Source of the DNA: Shewanella electrica
GTDB taxonomy: Bacteria; Pseudomonadota; Gammaproteobacteria; Enterobacterales; Shewanellaceae
Assembly: GCF_022321485.1 (NCBI RefSeq)
Contig: NZ_JAKOGG010000002.1
Coordinates: forward strand, 248,001-312,000
Reading direction: 5' to 3'
Length of the DNA: 64,000 bases
How positions within the stretch are numbered: position 1 is the first letter of the stretch; every line of letters begins with the position of its first letter. This document shows positions 62,648 through 64,000 of the stretch, one piece after another. Position numbers and translations under genes: made by a program. The notes under the pieces are model-generated. The model had not been told where the DNA came from, made no database searches, and saw only the letters and a program-made list of their open reading frames with translations.

Positions 62648-63094
62648 CTACAGTAACACCGGTTGTTCACTTACCGCCATATTGGCCGTCAGAATGCTCA
62701 ACAGTTGTCTCAACGTTTCCAAGTAATTGTTCATATGCTGCTGACTGTGCCACGGGCAGGTGGAGTCTTGATAAAGAAAAATTCCCGCAGCGTTTTTGAG
62801 ACCATCAGTCAGTGGCAATTGGCGAATCAATATATAGCTACTATCGGAAATGCTGCACTGGTACTCGGTATAGTCTACCCACTCATTAAAATCACCCACG
62901 CCCAGCGGTTTGTATTCTCGATTGACCAGAAACATACGGCCGGTATTGCTAAATGGCGTGACGGCGTAGGGCAATAGTACTCGAATGTACTTGCTAAAAT
63001 ACTCCGAGGAGGACACTTGGATTTGGCGGTCTTTGTCGAACAGATGAATTAACGCGCCTTCAATAGTCCGTACCAGCTGTTTTTCGTGAGCCAT
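62648..63094 (-). CDS. Uncharacterised protein
   Basis: 148-aa soluble protein with no signal peptide or membrane helix and no motif I recognise. Start MAHEKQLVRTIEGALIHLFD has a good ribosome site (GAAAGGAAGC ahead). The composition is ordinary and the codon use similar to neighbours, so it is a real gene. It stands between the cupin gene and the AEC transporter, both with their own promoters. Confidence 0.65.
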   Translation of the reverse strand: MAHEKQLVRTIEGALIHLFDKDRQIQVSSSEYFSKYIRVLLPYAVTPFSNTGRMFLVNREYKPLGVGDFNEWVDYTEYQCSISDSSYILIRQLPLTDGLKNAAGIFLYQDSTCPWHSQQHMNNYLETLRQLLSILTANMAVSEQPVLL

Positions 63095-63442
63095 ATTTGC
63101 TTCCTTTCAAGTCATTACTGCTAAGACACAACAACATTCAAATTTGATGGGGCAGCATCGCTGCTTGAATAGGTTATTTAACCGCATCCGCCACGTCATT
63201 GCATCTCGCTTATTTCGATGAAGCAGTATCGCTGGCTGCACCACATTTATCATCGATGTTATGTGCAAAAATTAAACGCTAACAGCCGCCAGCAGGTGCG
63301 TTGTCAGCGTCATCCTGTTAGCTGGCTGTTATTTGCTGCACGTTAAATTGTTGAAAGCTTAGTGTTCTTTTCTTGTACTCATTAACAATAGTTCAGAACA
63401 GCGTATACTAGCGTTTTGCAACAGCAAAGATAGGTTGTAAAC
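63095..63442. other. Intergenic region with imperfect hairpin
   Basis: No gene. An imperfect inverted repeat (63280-63297, TAACAGCCGCCAGCAGG, with 63314-63331) could be a hairpin. A promoter for the AEC gene is listed separately. Confidence 0.5.
63382..63409 (+). promoter_or_regulatory. Sigma-70 promoter of the AEC transporter gene
   Basis: TTAACA (63382-63387) and TATACT (63404-63409) with a 16-bp spacer, about 34 bp before the ATG. Confidence 0.6.
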
Positions 63443-64000
63443 ATGGGTGTTGGCGTCATCATTAATCAGATCATGGTGTTATTTCTGTTGATGGGGTTAG
63501 GTTTTGGTTTGGCAAAATCTAAGCTGCTTGATAAGCCCACCACCGATAAACTGATCTGGTTGCTGTGTTATGTGGTGATGCCGTGCCTCGTCTTTAATGC
63601 CTTTCAAATTCCCTATTCCGCCGAGTTATGGCACAACTTTATGTTGGTAGGCGGGTTGTCGTGTGCCATCCACATTCTGTTTATTGTGTTGAGTAAATTA
63701 CTGCTTAATACCCGCCGACTCAAACGCCAAGGCATTGCCGAGCAGATGCAATTTACTGCGGTGTATTCTAACTGCGGCTTTATGGGGCTGCCGCTGGTGG
63801 TGGCGTTGGTGGGCAGTAACGGCGCGTTTTACGGCTCAGTGTATATCGCTGTTAATGGTATCTTTGTCTGGACTCACGGCTTACTAACGCACTCCGGGCG
63901 GTTAGAACGCCGCGCGTTGGTCAAGGTGTTGTTTAATCCCAATACCTTAGCGGCCATCATCGGCTGTTTATTCTTTGTCTTATCAATTCAACTGCCATCG
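63443..64000 (+). CDS. AEC-family membrane transporter, N-terminal part
   Basis: The gene opens at the ATG at 63443 (MGVGVIINQIMVLFLLMGLG) and stays open to the right edge, 186 codons. Hydrophobic helices at about 6-24, 36-50, 60-80 and 105-130 and the block PCLVFNAFQIP, SNCGFMGLPLVVALVG match the auxin-efflux-carrier (AEC, YfdV/MadM-like) family of inner-membrane transporters, which have ten helices in two halves. The substrate is unknown. The C-terminal half is beyond the window. Confidence 0.85.
   Translation, partial: MGVGVIINQIMVLFLLMGLGFGLAKSKLLDKPTTDKLIWLLCYVVMPCLVFNAFQIPYSAELWHNFMLVGGLSCAIHILFIVLSKLLLNTRRLKRQGIAEQMQFTAVYSNCGFMGLPLVVALVGSNGAFYGSVYIAVNGIFVWTHGLLTHSGRLERRALVKVLFNPNTLAAIIGCLFFVLSIQLPS

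Overview
The window looks like a chromosomal segment of a Shewanella-type gammaproteobacterium. The support is the gene set and order: pspF-sapABCDF next to an enoyl-ACP reductase, psp, ycjXF, comEA, SRP RNA, dinG/polB, then a TonB2 system with its DUF3450 and TtpC-like proteins. Genes of this type and order are familiar to me from Shewanella, but no database was searched. Most of the window is ordinary, densely packed core genome. One 2 kb patch is mobile-element debris.

Layout. 1-6.8 kb (minus): the start of fabV, the sapABCDF peptide ABC transporter and pspF. 6.9-10.7 kb (plus): pspABC behind a sigma-54 promoter, then ycjX-ycjF. 10.8-11.4 kb: comEA and the SRP RNA. 11.4-16.8 kb (minus): a tight six-gene run, dinG-TSUP permease-priC-DUF2057-histone deacetylase-like-ComFB-like. 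It diverges from polB (DNA polymerase II) across a short gap holding a consensus LexA box. 19.7-22.5 kb: a large TonB-dependent receptor. 22.6-24.2 kb: an IS66 remnant joined to a broken group II intron reverse transcriptase. 24.9-29.8 kb: the TonB2 energy-coupling operon. 30-34.8 kb: a degenerate GGDEF protein, a DUF885 metallopeptidase-like lipoprotein, a GNAT acetyltransferase, a YbcJ-RraB fusion and a TSUP permease. 34.9-39.1 kb: sbcDC. 39.3-45.2 kb: an M23 endopeptidase, a membrane TPR protein, a YgjP-like/DUF3010/DEAD-helicase cluster and an RssA-like patatin. 45.3-48.1 kb: nrdDG behind an FNR box and two NrdR boxes. 48.3-52.7 kb: ribA, a lipoprotein, a Fur-box siderophore receptor and a FlxA-like protein. 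52.8-58.2 kb (minus): a VF530 protein and an RND efflux operon that also carries a YgaP-like membrane protein and a periplasmic rhodanese. 58.3 kb: a MITE-like inverted-repeat element. 58.5-64 kb: fadL, putP, a cupin, an unknown protein and the start of an AEC-family transporter.

How the genes work together. Several blocks share themes. Envelope stress and peptide transport: sap, psp, ycjXF. DNA repair and SOS: dinG, priC, polB, sbcDC. Iron uptake: two TonB-dependent receptors and TonB2. Anaerobic growth: nrdDG under FNR/NrdR sites. No wholly new system is evident. The points I would look at first are the LexA-headed dinG operon ending in HDAC-like and ComFB-like genes, the YbcJ-RraB fusion, the Walker A Lys-to-Arg change in SapD, the IS66/group II intron chimera with its 22-bp frame-shifting duplication, and the 109-bp MITE-like element.
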